Positions 51,653 to 62,357 of a DNA stretch of 64,000 nucleotides are shown piece by piece. The stretch spans positions 62,001 through 126,000 of the forward strand of contig JADKHH010000001.1 of NCBI GenBank assembly GCA_016721905.1, read 5' to 3'. This stretch comes from Candidatus Opimibacter skivensis (GTDB taxonomy: Bacteria; Bacteroidota; Bacteroidia; Chitinophagales; Saprospiraceae). The position numbers and the translations under genes were made by a program. The notes beneath the pieces are model-generated. The model did no database searches. It was not told the origin of the DNA and saw nothing but the letters and a program-made list of their open reading frames with translations. The first letter of the stretch is position 1. Each line of letters starts with the position of its first letter.

Positions 51653-52282
51653 ATGAAATCTATTTTTATAAGTATCATATGCATGCTGGCATCTTTCAGC
51701 GTTGGTGCCCAATCCCAGGCTGAAGCGTTTATTAAAGAAGCTCAGCAATTCCTGGCCGCTAAGAATTACCAGCAGGCGCAACTCAGTCTACAGGACGCCA
51801 TCAATGATATCAATACTATAATCGCTGTTCAGATTGGTGATGCGTTACCGGCCGAAATCAACGGATTGAAATCTGATGGCGACGCAGAGGTCAATGCCGG
51901 AGCCATGGGCATGATGGGCGGTGGTATGTCTATTGTCAAAAACTACAGCCACCCTTCTAAAAAGGAAAATGAAGCTGAAGTCCAGATCTTAGCCAATTCA
52001 CCGATGCTGGCTTCAATCAATATGTTTATGTCCAATCCGGCTATGCTTGGAGAAGGCTACAAGAGTGTTCGCGTAGGTACACGCAGAGCCATCCTAAAAT
52101 CTGAGATGGAGGATTTCTATGATGATAGTGCCTCTAAGAAAATACGTTCCAGTGAGCTTCAGATTCCACTCAGCCAGACCTTGATTACGATCAATCTGAA
52201 AGGTTTTGCTACTGAGCAAGAAGAGTTGGCTTTTGCTTCTAAACTTGATATTGATAAGTTGAGTGCTTTATTAGGCAACTAA
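51653..52282 (+). CDS. Secreted or periplasmic protein of unknown function
   Basis: 209 residues from ATG 51653, which starts a signal peptide (KSIFISIICMLASFSVGAQ); earlier in-frame starts would spoil it. A helical TPR-like segment follows (AEAFIKEAQQFLAAKNYQQAQLSLQDA), then a glycine/methionine stretch (GAMGMMGGGMSIV) and a mixed alpha/beta remainder. No membrane anchor or sorting signal. I do not recognise the family. It stands alone, convergent with the TonB receptor. Confidence 0.7.
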   Translation: MKSIFISIICMLASFSVGAQSQAEAFIKEAQQFLAAKNYQQAQLSLQDAINDINTIIAVQIGDALPAEINGLKSDGDAEVNAGAMGMMGGGMSIVKNYSHPSKKENEAEVQILANSPMLASINMFMSNPAMLGEGYKSVRVGTRRAILKSEMEDFYDDSASKKIRSSELQIPLSQTLITINLKGFATEQEELAFASKLDIDKLSALLGN

Positions 52283-52298
52283 GACGAAACATTTGGTT

Positions 52299-54740
52299 TT
52301 AGAAGTTCAGCTTCAGTCCCACATTAAAGGATGAAGGCATGCCTGGTCTCAGACCAGCGGGCCGCCGCGCTACATTATACACCTGGTTGGTGAAATTGGT
52401 GGCGTTGGTGAAAACAGTAATGTTTGAATGCACATTGTAAAATGCGCTGGCGTCAAACGCGAGGTAAGAATCTGTTTTTTCATCATTGGGTATGTCCCCT
52501 TGTCCGGGACTAGTGCGCATTTCATCCATATAACGGCTGCTCACGTTGATTCCGAATTTTGTATGCTCGAGACTTATACCGATAGTCAGTTGATTCTGTG
52601 CCAAATATGGAAACTGGTCACCTTCTGCCACAGTACCCCAATCTTCAAACGTGCTGACAAATGAGTTTTGAAATATGGCATTCGTATACGTGTAGGCAAT
52701 GGTCAACGGCAAGATGAATTTTGTCTGATGCCTGGAGGATAGCAGGTCATATGCCATCATGAATTCAACCCCGTTCGCATTCACTTCCCCCGCATTGAAT
52801 AAATCTCCACTACCGGTGCCTCCTGTAGCTGACAGATCAGCACCCAATAAATTCGTGTAATGATTATAGAATAAAACGATCTGGCCTGAAAGGGCACTTC
52901 GGTTGTATCGAAAACCCAACTCGTAATTGACACTGTTTTCTGGAAGTGTTTCATCCTTCACACCTGGAGGAGAAAATCCCTTATGGATGCCAATGAATCC
53001 ACTCAGGTAGCTTGAATATTGATAATCAATACCGATACCAGGAATGAAAACACCAACATGGTTCATGCTTTCCTTCAGGCTCGTTCCGTTTCGGTCGGGA
53101 TCACTTTTGCCATAATTCATTTCAAGCAGTGATATGTTTTCATATCGAATACCTGGGATGACCGTAAACCGACCGTATTTTAATCTGTATTGGATAAAAG
53201 TCGCAAATGCTTTGGCAGATTTGATCAGGTTGCTTTCAGTGCCCGGAACACCTGCAGTTGTCAGGGACATGACGCCATTGTTCATAGCATAGAGATCATC
53301 CCATTGAAATCGATCGATTTCATCCTTATGATAACGAAAGCCAATGTTAATGTCATGGGAGATATCATTAGTGATGAAGTTGAAATCAAGGACTGTTTGA
53401 ATTCCTTGCGCATAATAAGATCGGTTATTGGCTCTGACTGCAAGAGCATTTAGATTAGAACTGCTGGCACCAGTCAGGATTGAATAAGCTTCCTGATGGT
53501 TTGTCGGATCTTCAAGAACCTTGCCGATTGATGTCTTGACACCGGCGCTATCCGTTACGTTATCTACTTTATACCAGTTTCTCGAAAAATCTGTTCGGTA
53601 GGCTGTGGTGGTGATATGGAATGATCTGGATAGGTTGATAAAATGGGTTGCTGAAAACTGGCTTTGCTCCGTTTCCATCAGGTCTTTCTGTGAACCTGCA
53701 TATCGACGGTAAGGATCTTGTTGGAAATCATCCTCGGTGAGTCCGAGGTAAGTTTCATGTGAGGTTTCCGTTGCTTTTCCAATTTTAAACGTTAAGGATT
53801 GATATGTTTTAGCTTCTGGGTTTGTATTGACCCTGATTTTGGCCAGGTAATCCCTTTTATCAAAGCCTGTTTTTCCACCACCATCTAGTTGCTTAAAGCC
53901 CTGCGAACCATATTGAAAGCCTTCAACGAGATAAGCAATGTTCTTGTGTGAATTGCCTGCAAAGGCGTGCAGATTAGTGCCCCCATAGCTACCACCGATA
54001 AGATTAGCCCTGCCTGAAAATTCAGTTGGAATCTGTGTCGAGATCAGGTTGATCGCACCGCCTGTGGTAAACGGTCCGTACTTTATTTGTGAACTTCCTT
54101 TGAGGATTTCCACTCCCTGCATCCTTCCAATAGTTGGAAAATAATAGGCAGCAGGATCAGCGTAAGGGGCAGGGGCCATGAGGACTCCATCCTCCATGAT
54201 AGTGATCTTGGAACTTCTTTCCACACCGGTACCACGTAAACCAATATTCGGTCTGAGTCCAAAGCCATCTTCTTCCTGAATATTGATGCCAGGCACACTG
54301 CGCAAGGTGCGGTTGATGTCCGTGTAATTGAATTTTTCAATTTCTTTGGGAGTAATGTAATGCACTGAACCAGGTATTTCCTTTAAACCACTTGTCCCTT
54401 GTGTCATCACCACAGCCTCTCCCAATGTGGCGATAGACTCCGTCAGGAAAAAGTGATTAACGAGTGTATCGCTGGCATGGATGACTATTTCTTTTCGGAT
54501 GGTGACATACCCTATGTAGGAAACCACCAGTTCATACGTACCATACGGAATTCCAGCCAGCAGATAATTTCCGCGACCATTAGAAGAAGTTCCGGTACCT
54601 GATTTTTCAATAAAGATATTAGCTCCTGGGAGCATCGTAATACTGTCTGACATGAAGATTTTTCCAGACAGGGTGCCAGTCTGGGCATTGGATGATACAA
54701 TCAGAAACGTAGAGAAAAGGGCGATGACCAGGTGTCTCAT
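52299..54740 (-). CDS. TonB-dependent receptor, FecA/CirA-like
   Basis: 813 residues from ATG at 54738-54740, which begins a signal peptide (RHLVIALFSTFLIVSSNAQ). A carboxypeptidase-like domain (TGTLSGKIFMSDSITMLPGA) precedes the plug (GSVHYITPKEIEKFNYTDINRTLRSVPGINIQEEDG, seen in part) and the barrel ends GMPSSFNVGLKLNF with terminal Phe. Plug motifs RPNIGLRGTGVERSSKITIMEDG fit iron-chelate receptors such as FecA. It may import a siderophore or other chelate. The start choice is supported by a -33/-7 promoter at 54773-54804. Confidence 0.9.
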   Translation of the reverse strand: MRHLVIALFSTFLIVSSNAQTGTLSGKIFMSDSITMLPGANIFIEKSGTGTSSNGRGNYLLAGIPYGTYELVVSYIGYVTIRKEIVIHASDTLVNHFFLTESIATLGEAVVMTQGTSGLKEIPGSVHYITPKEIEKFNYTDINRTLRSVPGINIQEEDGFGLRPNIGLRGTGVERSSKITIMEDGVLMAPAPYADPAAYYFPTIGRMQGVEILKGSSQIKYGPFTTGGAINLISTQIPTEFSGRANLIGGSYGGTNLHAFAGNSHKNIAYLVEGFQYGSQGFKQLDGGGKTGFDKRDYLAKIRVNTNPEAKTYQSLTFKIGKATETSHETYLGLTEDDFQQDPYRRYAGSQKDLMETEQSQFSATHFINLSRSFHITTTAYRTDFSRNWYKVDNVTDSAGVKTSIGKVLEDPTNHQEAYSILTGASSSNLNALAVRANNRSYYAQGIQTVLDFNFITNDISHDINIGFRYHKDEIDRFQWDDLYAMNNGVMSLTTAGVPGTESNLIKSAKAFATFIQYRLKYGRFTVIPGIRYENISLLEMNYGKSDPDRNGTSLKESMNHVGVFIPGIGIDYQYSSYLSGFIGIHKGFSPPGVKDETLPENSVNYELGFRYNRSALSGQIVLFYNHYTNLLGADLSATGGTGSGDLFNAGEVNANGVEFMMAYDLLSSRHQTKFILPLTIAYTYTNAIFQNSFVSTFEDWGTVAEGDQFPYLAQNQLTIGISLEHTKFGINVSSRYMDEMRTSPGQGDIPNDEKTDSYLAFDASAFYNVHSNITVFTNATNFTNQVYNVARRPAGLRPGMPSSFNVGLKLNF

Positions 54741-54772
54741 AAAACTTTGCCTTGCTTGATTAACTGATGGGG

Positions 54773-54804
54773 CGAAGGTATTATTTAGATTTAATCCAAA
54801 CAAA
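54773..54804 (-). promoter_or_regulatory. Promoter TTTG-N20-TACCTTCG for TonB receptor
   Basis: On the minus strand TTTG (54801-54804) and TACCTTCG (54773-54780) are separated by 20 bases, the expected spacing for the Bacteroidota sigma factor. Predicted start is near 54766, giving a ~26-base leader. The -7 element has C instead of T at one position. Confidence 0.5.
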
Positions 54805-55171
54805 TAATAAGACCCTTATATCTTTTAATATTTTGATAACATGCTGTATATCTATTAATTAGATGTAGAAAAAAAGTTAATTAGTGGATTTTATAAATTT
54901 TGGAGTTCTTTCCTGGTCTAAGAAATCCTTTTTGAAGCACCCTAAATAGTCACCGGAATATGCTTAATCATTGTTGGGCCTTGTCCAAAGTTTTCTTTTG
55001 AAAATAGATGATTGGTTGGTTCAGGGCTATTTTTCAGGCTATAAAATGCATGTGTTTTTTTGCTGATTTCCTCGCTATCTTTGGTAACACCTCAGGGATA
55101 CCAGCGAGTTTTGATTTTCTCGGTTTTGCCGCTTACAGGCATCCATTTTTAATATCCATTCAAACAGGTTT
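54805..55171. other. AT-rich divergent intergenic region
   Basis: About 370 bases between the TonB receptor and the adhesin. It is AT-rich (CTATTAATTAG, ATATCTTTTAATATTTTG), unlike most gaps in the window, and has none of the word repeats. No clear Fur-type 19-bp palindrome is visible. A short frame at 55008-55208 is not convincing. Confidence 0.45.
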
Positions 55172-57400
55172 ATGCACCTTCTGCTGGCTCCCTTATATGC
55201 TTTGTTAGCGCTTGCAGGTATGTTTCCTGCAACCAACACCCGGGATAATAAGCCAAATGAAAAACCTGCAGTTCTTCCTTTAGTGGATTGTAATTGTTCA
55301 ATCACACAAGGTGGTTCAACCTATCCTATATCTGCATTATTGGGTAACGAGTCAGCAACTGCGTTTTATAGTTATGGTACACCATTGATTTCCAGTGCAA
55401 ATACCGGGCTTGAACTTTCTAATGGACTTATCTTATTTCTCTACCAGGATCTGAATACGAATCTTGTCAGTCTTTTCCTGATTGCTGATGTAGGCAATAG
55501 TGGATCAGGCGGATCCATGCAGTTTGAAACTAATTGCCTTCCACCTACCGCATTTGTTTCTGTTCAGGATGATCCAGGTGAATTTTCAGGGGGGCCACCA
55601 AGTATTACCGGCAACTGGTCGTGGACAAGTTGTTGCACAGATGGTGGTGTGATCGAAGACATTGGTTGCAGCAATACAATCAATCTTGATCTTCTTGTTG
55701 CCAGCGGGTTAGATAGTATTGTCTGGCTGACCGGAGATATTGCCAATCCCACCCACATACTACTCAGCATGAGTGGTGAAGCGATCACGATCAATTGCGG
55801 TGGTGGTATCTGTTGCCCTATTGGCTTTGACACGGATATCAGCATCACCGATGCGACCTGCCCTGATTCTCCCAACGGCAGTATTGGGCTACACCCACAG
55901 GATGGTGTTTCACCATTCACATTCGATTGGTCCAACGGAGCCACAACCGGAATGCTCACCGGATTACTTCCAGGTATATATTCTGTTTCCATCACAGATG
56001 CCCAGGGTTGCACAGAGGAACTTCAGCTTACCGTTGATGTTTCACCGGGTGATCCTTTAGCGCAATCCGCTGAATTATCATTGTGCTCTTCATCTGCTGA
56101 AGCAGTGTTTGATCTTACTGCTATTGAGGATATCATCAATGTAGGTACCGGAAACACCGTCTTGTGGTATGAAAATGCAAACCTATCTATCAGTATTCCA
56201 GATCCGTCCTCCTATTTATCTCCAACGGCTACGATCTATGCTGTTGTTGACAATGGTTCATGCCAGTCGGATCCGGTTCCCGTTAATCTTATCGTGATCG
56301 AGGTGCCTTCTGCTATTGAGACCACATTCAATCTGTGCGAAGAGTCAAATGAAATGGCAACTTTTGATCTCACGACATTGGATCAGCTAGTGAGTGGGGG
56401 TGCAGGTATGGTCTCCTGGTATATAGATCCTGAACTCAATACTCCGGTGCCTGATCCTGAAAGTTTCCTGACAGGTAATACAACTGTATTTGCCGTTGTG
56501 AATGATGGTATATGCTCATCACTTCCTGCAAGTATCGAACTCATTGTTGACCTGAAACCAATAGGCTTTACGACCAGTTTGGAACTGTGCGGGGATGAAA
56601 ATGATGAAGCGGTGTTTGACCTCACTGCCATTGATATAATTGTTAGTGGAGGAAACGGATCAGTGCAATGGTATCTCGAGATGGAATTGCTTGATCTTAT
56701 AACTTCACCCAATGCATTCCTGACATCATCTGCAACAGTGTTTGCAGTTGTTGATGATGGCATCTGTACATCTGATGCTATACCTGTTGAGCTGCTTGTC
56801 CAGGCCACACCTGTCGGCTTTCCTGCTATGATAACTGCCTGTGATGATGGATCTGGAATGGCAGTTATCAATTTATGGGATTATGCCTCACAGGTGAGTG
56901 GTGGAGCAGGGGGTGTTGAATGGTTCATGGATGAGTTGCTTATTGATCCGGTCCCTGATCCGATTGAATTTTACACGGCTTCCACGATTATCTACGCGAT
57001 GATAGATAACGGCATGTGTGTCTCTGCACCTGTGCCGGTACAGATTAATGTGCTGCAAAGTCCGGTTGGCAATCCTACGAATATTGAAACCTGTGCTGAA
57101 GCATCAGGGCTTGGAATATTTAATCTCACCGCTTCGGACATGGAAGTGAGTGGTGGGTTTGGAACAGTGATGTGGTTTGAAGATGCTTTGGGATTTGATC
57201 CGATTGGGACGCCTTCAGCATATAGCAGCATGGGCACTACCGTCTATGCCCAAATTACTGCGAACGGATGTCTTTCTTCCTTTGTACCTGTCAACCTTGT
57301 CATCATCAATTCCGTCATGGCCAACCCCACCTCTTATAGTGCATGTGAAGACTCTCCGGGGTTGCGCTTTTTGATTTATCAGATGTTGATAACCTGGTGA
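55172..57400 (+). pseudogene. Large repeat adhesin, fragment 1 of 4 (signal and repeats 1-6a)
   Basis: 742 codons. Signal-like start (HLLLAPLYALLALAGMFPA), a ~200-residue head, a SprB-type unit (DATCPDSPNGSIGLHPQDG...ITDAQGCTEEL), then ~82-residue repeats with the pattern VSGG-G-V-WY, PDP--F-T--TT-FAVV-DG-C-S and PVPV-L-V. Five complete repeats and the start of the sixth lie here. The frame is lost at 57358-57361 (GGGG): with one more G it would read VALFDLSDVDNLVSGGNGQ and continue into the next fragment. The whole gene spans 55172-60491, ~1770 codons. Confidence 0.85.
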
Positions 57401-59034
57401 GTGGCGGAAATGGCCAGGTCAATTGGTTCCTTGATCCGTCAGGAAATACCTTAATACCATTTCCAGATTCATTTCCTTCCGGGAATACCACCGTGTATGC
57501 AAATGTCATTGCTGGAACTTGTATTTCCTCGATTGTTCCTGTTCAGCTTTTTGTTCTTGCCTCACCTCTTGCTAGTGATCTTGCACTTGATTTTTGTGGA
57601 GATACTAATCAGATGGCTACAATTCATCTGACCACATTTGATACCATGGTGAGTGGAAATATGGGCCTTGTATCCTGGTATTTTGATTCTTTACTCAATA
57701 CCCCAATCATTGTTCCTGACACTTTCATCATCGGTGATACGACTATTTATGCAGTGGTTTCCAACGGTGCTTGCTTGTCGTCACCCGCAATGGTTTCTAT
57801 CTCTGTAACTCCGCCGTTAACAGCTAACCCTATAGCTCTTGGCTACTGCGTTCCAGATGGCGATACCTTAATGATTGACCTAACCCAGTTTGATGCCTCC
57901 ATTTCAGGTTCAGGTATTCAGGTCCTGTGGTTCTCTGATTCGCTGGGAACAATTGAAGTAATGAATACTGATTCCTTTACGACAGATACAAGTTTGACCT
58001 TATTTGCTCAGGCCTCTGACAGCCAATGTTTTTCTCCGCTGGTGCCAGCCACGATTCTTGTTCAAACACTACCTGTAGCAAATGCTTTTGAAATAAAAAA
58101 ATGCGGAGATGTCAATGGTCTCGTCACGGTTGACCTGACCATGATTGAGAGCGCAGTCAGTAATAATAGCGGAACTGTGTTCTGGTATTCGGATGCTGCA
58201 TCGACGAATTCCTTGAATCATCCTGATTCATTAGTCACTGCGGATACAATTGTTTACGCGGTGGTCATGAATGGCACTTGCATTTCCCAGGTAGCGCCTG
58301 TGACGGTTACAGTTGTTGATAGTCTGATTGCTAATCCGCAGCAAATACAAGTATGTGCTGTCGATATGGATACGGCAACTATTGACCTGACTCAATACGA
58401 TATTGATATCAGTGATGGAGGAGGCCCTGTTTTTTGGTTTACAGATAGTCTGGCAACCGATACGCTTCAGGACGCTACCTCATTCCTTACAACCGGAGAC
58501 ACGGTCTATGCCCTGGTTGCGGCAGATGGATGCATTTCAGACCCTGCATTGATTTCAATTGAAGTGGTGAGTTCTGCTACTCCGTCTCCTATCTGTACGT
58601 TTACGTCCGTGGATTCAATTGCAATATCATGGTTGCCGGTCACTGATGAATATGAACTGAGCTATATGGTCAATGGTCAGTTAATAGGTGCTCCTGTGAG
58701 TTCTCAAGAAACTACTTTTACAATAGGCAACCTTGGCCAAAGCGATACGGTTACATTGTTTGTTACAGCTTTATATAATCAAATCTGTACAGTGCTCCTT
58801 ACGAATAGTGTCACGTGTGTGACAGAAGTGTGTGATCCTGTGTTTATCGAATTTCCGGGACTTGAAGAAGAGTATTGCAAGGATGAACCTTTTGTGGTCA
58901 TCACTACGAATCCTACTGGTGGCATACTTTCTGGAGATGGGATCTCAGGTGACACTCTTTTTCCTTCTTCAGTAAATGGACTCAGCACATCCATTGAATA
59001 TACCTGGATTGAACCGGTGTCGGGATGTGAATAG
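57397..59034 (+). pseudogene. Large repeat adhesin, fragment 2 of 4 (repeats 6b-10)
   Basis: 545 codons in the +1 frame after the G-run frameshift. It holds the rest of repeat 6 and repeats 7-10, for example GQVNWFLDPSGNTLIPFPD and GTVFWYSDAAST. A fibronectin-type-III-like segment follows (SIAISWLPVTDEYELSYMV). It ends at an in-frame TAG (59032-59034) after PVSGCE; the same frame stays open downstream as SFSSPVQFVQPP. Confidence 0.85.
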
Positions 59035-59568
59035 AGTTTTTCATCACCTGTTCAGTTTGTTCAACCTCCGACTACACCTATACCAGAATGTCAACCATCA
59101 ACATTAAATTCAGTTTATTATACCTGGGGAGGTACTGGTTTTTCCTTTGGTTTTACTTTCTCTATCAACCAGGGTCCATTGCAAGGGCCTTACCAGACAC
59201 CTGGTAGGTTTTTGCAGATCGATACCCTCCAGGAAGGTGATGCTGTTACAATAAATCTGTGGAGTGTTGGCCAACCGCCTTGCGGTAATAGCGATACCGT
59301 ATCAATCACTTGTGTCGCGAAGGAATGTCCCCAGGCTGGTATTTCGATAGTTCAACCCGACCTTGTATGTTCGGCAGATGAACCGTTTCCTTTAGGCATT
59401 AACGTCATTGGATTACCTGATATTCCTTTGGTACAATGGTCAGGCCAGGGAATAGCGGATTCAACTGGTATTTTTGATCCGTCATTGGCTATGATTGGTG
59501 ATAATACTGTTCAGGTTAGGTTAGTGAAGGTGGTTGTAGTTATGACACTACAATGGTCATTACGGTAG
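59035..59568 (+). pseudogene. Large repeat adhesin, fragment 3 of 4
   Basis: Continuation in the same frame after the TAG, about 177 codons; the first ATG is at 59179. Contains an FnIII-like stretch (STLNSVYYTWGGTGFSFGF) and a PKD-like stretch (FPLGINVIGLPDIPLVQWSG). The frame is lost near 59527-59530 (GAAGG): one more A or G would give KGGCSYDTTMVITVVPTP, linking to the last fragment. Confidence 0.8.
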
Positions 59569-60491
59569 TTCCCACTCCAATTGCATTATTCGATGTGGCA
59601 GGTACTCCATGTATCGATAGTACGTTACAAGTTGTTTTTTCCGGTGATGCCATTAGCGGTGCTGATTTTCAATGGGAACTTGATGGCGCAGATATTGTGT
59701 CAGGTGCCCTGCCTTATGATTTTGATATTCGATGGAATACCCCAGGTGCGCATGCTGTAACGCTTCAGATCGATAATCAAGCTTGTCTATCTGAATTATT
59801 TGAGATGCCGTTTTTTATAGATGTACCTTTGGATCCACCAGTTATATCTTGTGTTGAAGAAAGTTATTATAGCTTGTCGGTAGATTGGGAACCTGTCATT
59901 GGGGCCTCGCAGTACTCCGTATCCAGTTCGATCGGCACAGGCAGTTTGTCTGGAACAACATATACGGTTTCTAATTTGCCGGATAATACTCCGGTGATCA
60001 TTCAAGTGTTAGCCACCGGAATATCATCGTGTGGACCTTCATCCGCGATGATAGAATGTCAGACTGAGGAATATATTCCTCCACAAATCTTTATTCCAAA
60101 CATCTTTTCACCGAATGGTGATGGTATAAATGACCAAATCTTTATACAATCCAATGACCGCATCATTCTCGTCAATGCATTCCGCATTTTTGACCGATGG
60201 GGCAATGTTGTTTTTGAAGACTTCAACTTTCTACCCAATGATGCACACCATGGATGGGATGGGATATTCAACGGAAAACTTATGAATCCCGCTGTCTTTA
60301 CCTATCTGGCAGAAGTAAAACAATTGACTGGCGATACTCATCGGAGATGCTCGTGGGATCACAGAGAGATGATTACCGTTTGTACTATGCGAATCATCCA
60401 AATTTGGCCTGAACCACGGGATAGGTCTGCCTATGCCTCTAGTTTGGTGGTTTGCAAGGGAAATAACCAGATTTTGGTAAATATCAATTGA
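59553..60491 (+). pseudogene. Large repeat adhesin, fragment 4 of 4 with gliding-type C-terminal domain
   Basis: 312 codons. A PKD-like domain (FQWELDGADIVSG) and an FnIII-like domain lead to the CHU_C gliding-motility-associated C-terminal domain: FIPNIFSPNGDGINDQIFI, RIFDRWGNVVFED and GWDGIFNGKLMNPAVFTY. This domain directs type IX secretion of type B cargo. After AEVKQLTGDT the sequence no longer resembles the family, so a further frameshift near 60335 is possible. An upstream copy of the full gene would encode a surface adhesin. Confidence 0.85.
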
Positions 60492-60505
60492 TATTTGTGT
60501 CTTGA

Positions 60506-61234
60506 TTATTCATGCTCCTTTATCCACTTGTCTAGCATGGTGGCAGCACTGAATTTTGGTTTATCTAATTCGGATGGCTCATTCAAAGAAGCCCTGAGTT
60601 CTTTCATCACTGGTAAGTAATCAATCTCCTTGCTTTGGAATTTGTCCACAGTCCGTATTACACGTTCAACATCCCAGTTAAACATCCCTGCATAAAAATG
60701 AGAAGGATGAGAACATTTTCTGATTCTTTCTCTCCAAAGCCTGGCCTGGATTAAAACCCCTTTTTGAATAGGTGCTTCAAAAATGGAAGGATGATCCACA
60801 TCGTTGGAGGCTAGAAATTGAAATACATCCGGTGCCCAGTCAGTGTCTAGATACTTGAGTAGCTCCTGCTCCCATTCCGGATTCGTTTTGATTTTAGCTA
60901 CTGCAGCGTTTTGAATTTTCTTAGGCTGATTGTCTCCCGTAAATATGAATATAAAGCCCATGTTTTTCAGCACATCACAGGAATCTATTTCCTTAAGAAT
61001 ACGCACATGATTTTCATCTTCATCATTGATCCTGCTATTGATCATCGCCACCTGATTTTTAGCGGAGGATGCAATCTGGGCTACCAATAAAGAAGCCAGA
61101 CCAACCAAACTTACGACTGCCACAAAGACCGACGGCCATTTATATAAAGCTAATGGAACCGAAGATCTAAGATTACCATTTAGTAAGATTAAACTAATTA
61201 CAATCATCAGGATGGGAACCAGGAGATAAGCCAT
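60506..61234 (-). CDS. Uncharacterised membrane protein
   Basis: 242 residues. Two N-terminal hydrophobic helices (YLLVPILMIVISLILL and FVAVVSLVGLASLLVA) and a ~180-residue soluble part rich in charged helices with no recognised motif (EWEQELLKYLDTDWAPDVFQF, WRERIRKCSHPSHFYAGMFNW). The short distance from the adhesin (convergent) is not informative. Its start overlaps the next upstream gene by 28 bases, so the two membrane proteins are cotranscribed and may work together. Confidence 0.6.
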   Translation of the reverse strand: MAYLLVPILMIVISLILLNGNLRSSVPLALYKWPSVFVAVVSLVGLASLLVAQIASSAKNQVAMINSRINDEDENHVRILKEIDSCDVLKNMGFIFIFTGDNQPKKIQNAAVAKIKTNPEWEQELLKYLDTDWAPDVFQFLASNDVDHPSIFEAPIQKGVLIQARLWRERIRKCSHPSHFYAGMFNWDVERVIRTVDKFQSKEIDYLPVMKELRASLNEPSELDKPKFSAATMLDKWIKEHE

Positions 61235-61569
61235 GGGAAGTAAAACCTGGCGGGACCTGCAAGATGGCCGCTTTCTCCTTTAAAAAGTCCAGCCAAACCC
61301 GCAAAGATCAAGATGGCAAGAATGGAAACAGTAGTGTACAGCGTTCTTGTTGATTTAGTCGCAGACACCCATTCAAATCCTCCTTTCGCACCAATGATCA
61401 ACGCCACAATACCCATGCATATCACAAATGCCAGGTTGAGGATAATGATGCCCCACGCATATCCCACCCCGGCATCGCCTCCTGGCATTGGCTTGGAATA
61501 AAATGATGTCACCAGGTAATACAGGATCAGCGCAGCTAAGCCCACTAAGACGTTACCAATAAAACTCAT
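61207..61569 (-). CDS. Small multi-span membrane protein, unknown
   Basis: 120 residues with three to four hydrophobic segments (VLVGLAALILYYLVTSF, WGIIILNLAFVICMGIVALIIG, TTVSILAILIFAGLAGLF). No conserved catalytic motif. It overlaps the start of the 242-residue membrane protein by 28 bases on the same strand. I do not recognise a family. Confidence 0.6.
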   Translation of the reverse strand: MSFIGNVLVGLAALILYYLVTSFYSKPMPGGDAGVGYAWGIIILNLAFVICMGIVALIIGAKGGFEWVSATKSTRTLYTTVSILAILIFAGLAGLFKGESGHLAGPARFYFPWLISWFPS

Positions 61570-61609
61570 GGCAATTTGCTTTTATGTTTGATGGAAGGAT
61601 TAAATTTAT

Positions 61610-61745
61610 TTTTCGCGCAACGTCGCAACGCCGCAACGCAAGTTTAGCGGCTAATTTAAAATATGAAAATCTGTTTCCTGACAGCCCCCGGCTCCTTGCT
61701 CCTTGCTCTTCAGCCTCTTTAGCTGTTCAGCCCCTTCAGCCTCTT
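61610..61745. repeat. CGCAACGCCGCAACGC and CAGCCTCTTTAG words
   Basis: CGCAACGTCGCAACGCCGCAA (~61616-61640), then CTCCTTGCTCCTTGC and CAGCCTCTTTAGCTGTTCAGCC. The last word runs into the stop codon of the metallo-hydrolase (61745-61747). Confidence 0.7.
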
Positions 61746-62308
61746 TAACGTTTTAGAACTTCATCAAGGCTAAGTCTCTTATCCACCTCCGGTCTTCCCT
61801 TCGCATCCAATTTAACAGAAATACATTGTGTGTCTTTGTCATGCTCCAGAAAGAGATAATAGCCTTTTTGCGCAACATCTGTAAGAAATGCAGTTTTCTC
61901 TTCCAGGGTCACCAAAGGTCGTATGTCATAACCCATGATGTAAGGCAATCCTACATGATGTGCCGACGGAATAAGATCTGCCGCATAAATCAAAGTGACA
62001 TCATCATTGATCCTGATCTCCGGTAACATCATCGATTCCGTATGACCATAGGATAACCGAATCCTGATGTCCTTGTCCCATTCATATCCTTCTTCCTCCG
62101 GAATAAAATGAAGCACTTTTGAATCCAGCAAGGGAACAAAATTCTCTTTCAGGAAGGAAGCCCGCTCACGTGCATTAGGTGTAAATGCCCAATTGTAATG
62201 ACGAAGTGTCGTCCAGTACTTTGCATTCGGAAAAGCAGGGGTGAGCGTACCATCCGCATTTTTCTTTACGGCACCACCCACGTGATCAAAATGGAAAGTG
62301 GTAAGCAA
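61745..62308 (-). pseudogene. MBL-fold metallo-hydrolase, C-terminal part (frameshifted)
   Basis: Contains the metallo-beta-lactamase motif TTFHFDHVGG (H-x-H-x-D-H) and later SYGHTESMM (metal His) and AADLIPSAHHV. The gene's start lies at 62600 in another frame. Two single-base losses separate the parts: near 62377 (GGG should be GGGG on the minus strand) and near 62330 (CCG should be CCGG). With both corrected the sequence reads HGEATLMSSLAEAGYTPE then SITDVLLTTFHFDHVGG. The product would be a hydrolase of unknown substrate, possibly lactonase-like. Confidence 0.82.
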
Positions 62309-62357
62309 TACATCTGTAATCGACTCGGTGTATATCCAGCTTCAGCCAGCGAACTCA

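Noticed and set aside
55008..55208. 66-codon frame upstream of the adhesin
   Set aside because: Overlaps the adhesin start out of frame and shows no signal or family features.
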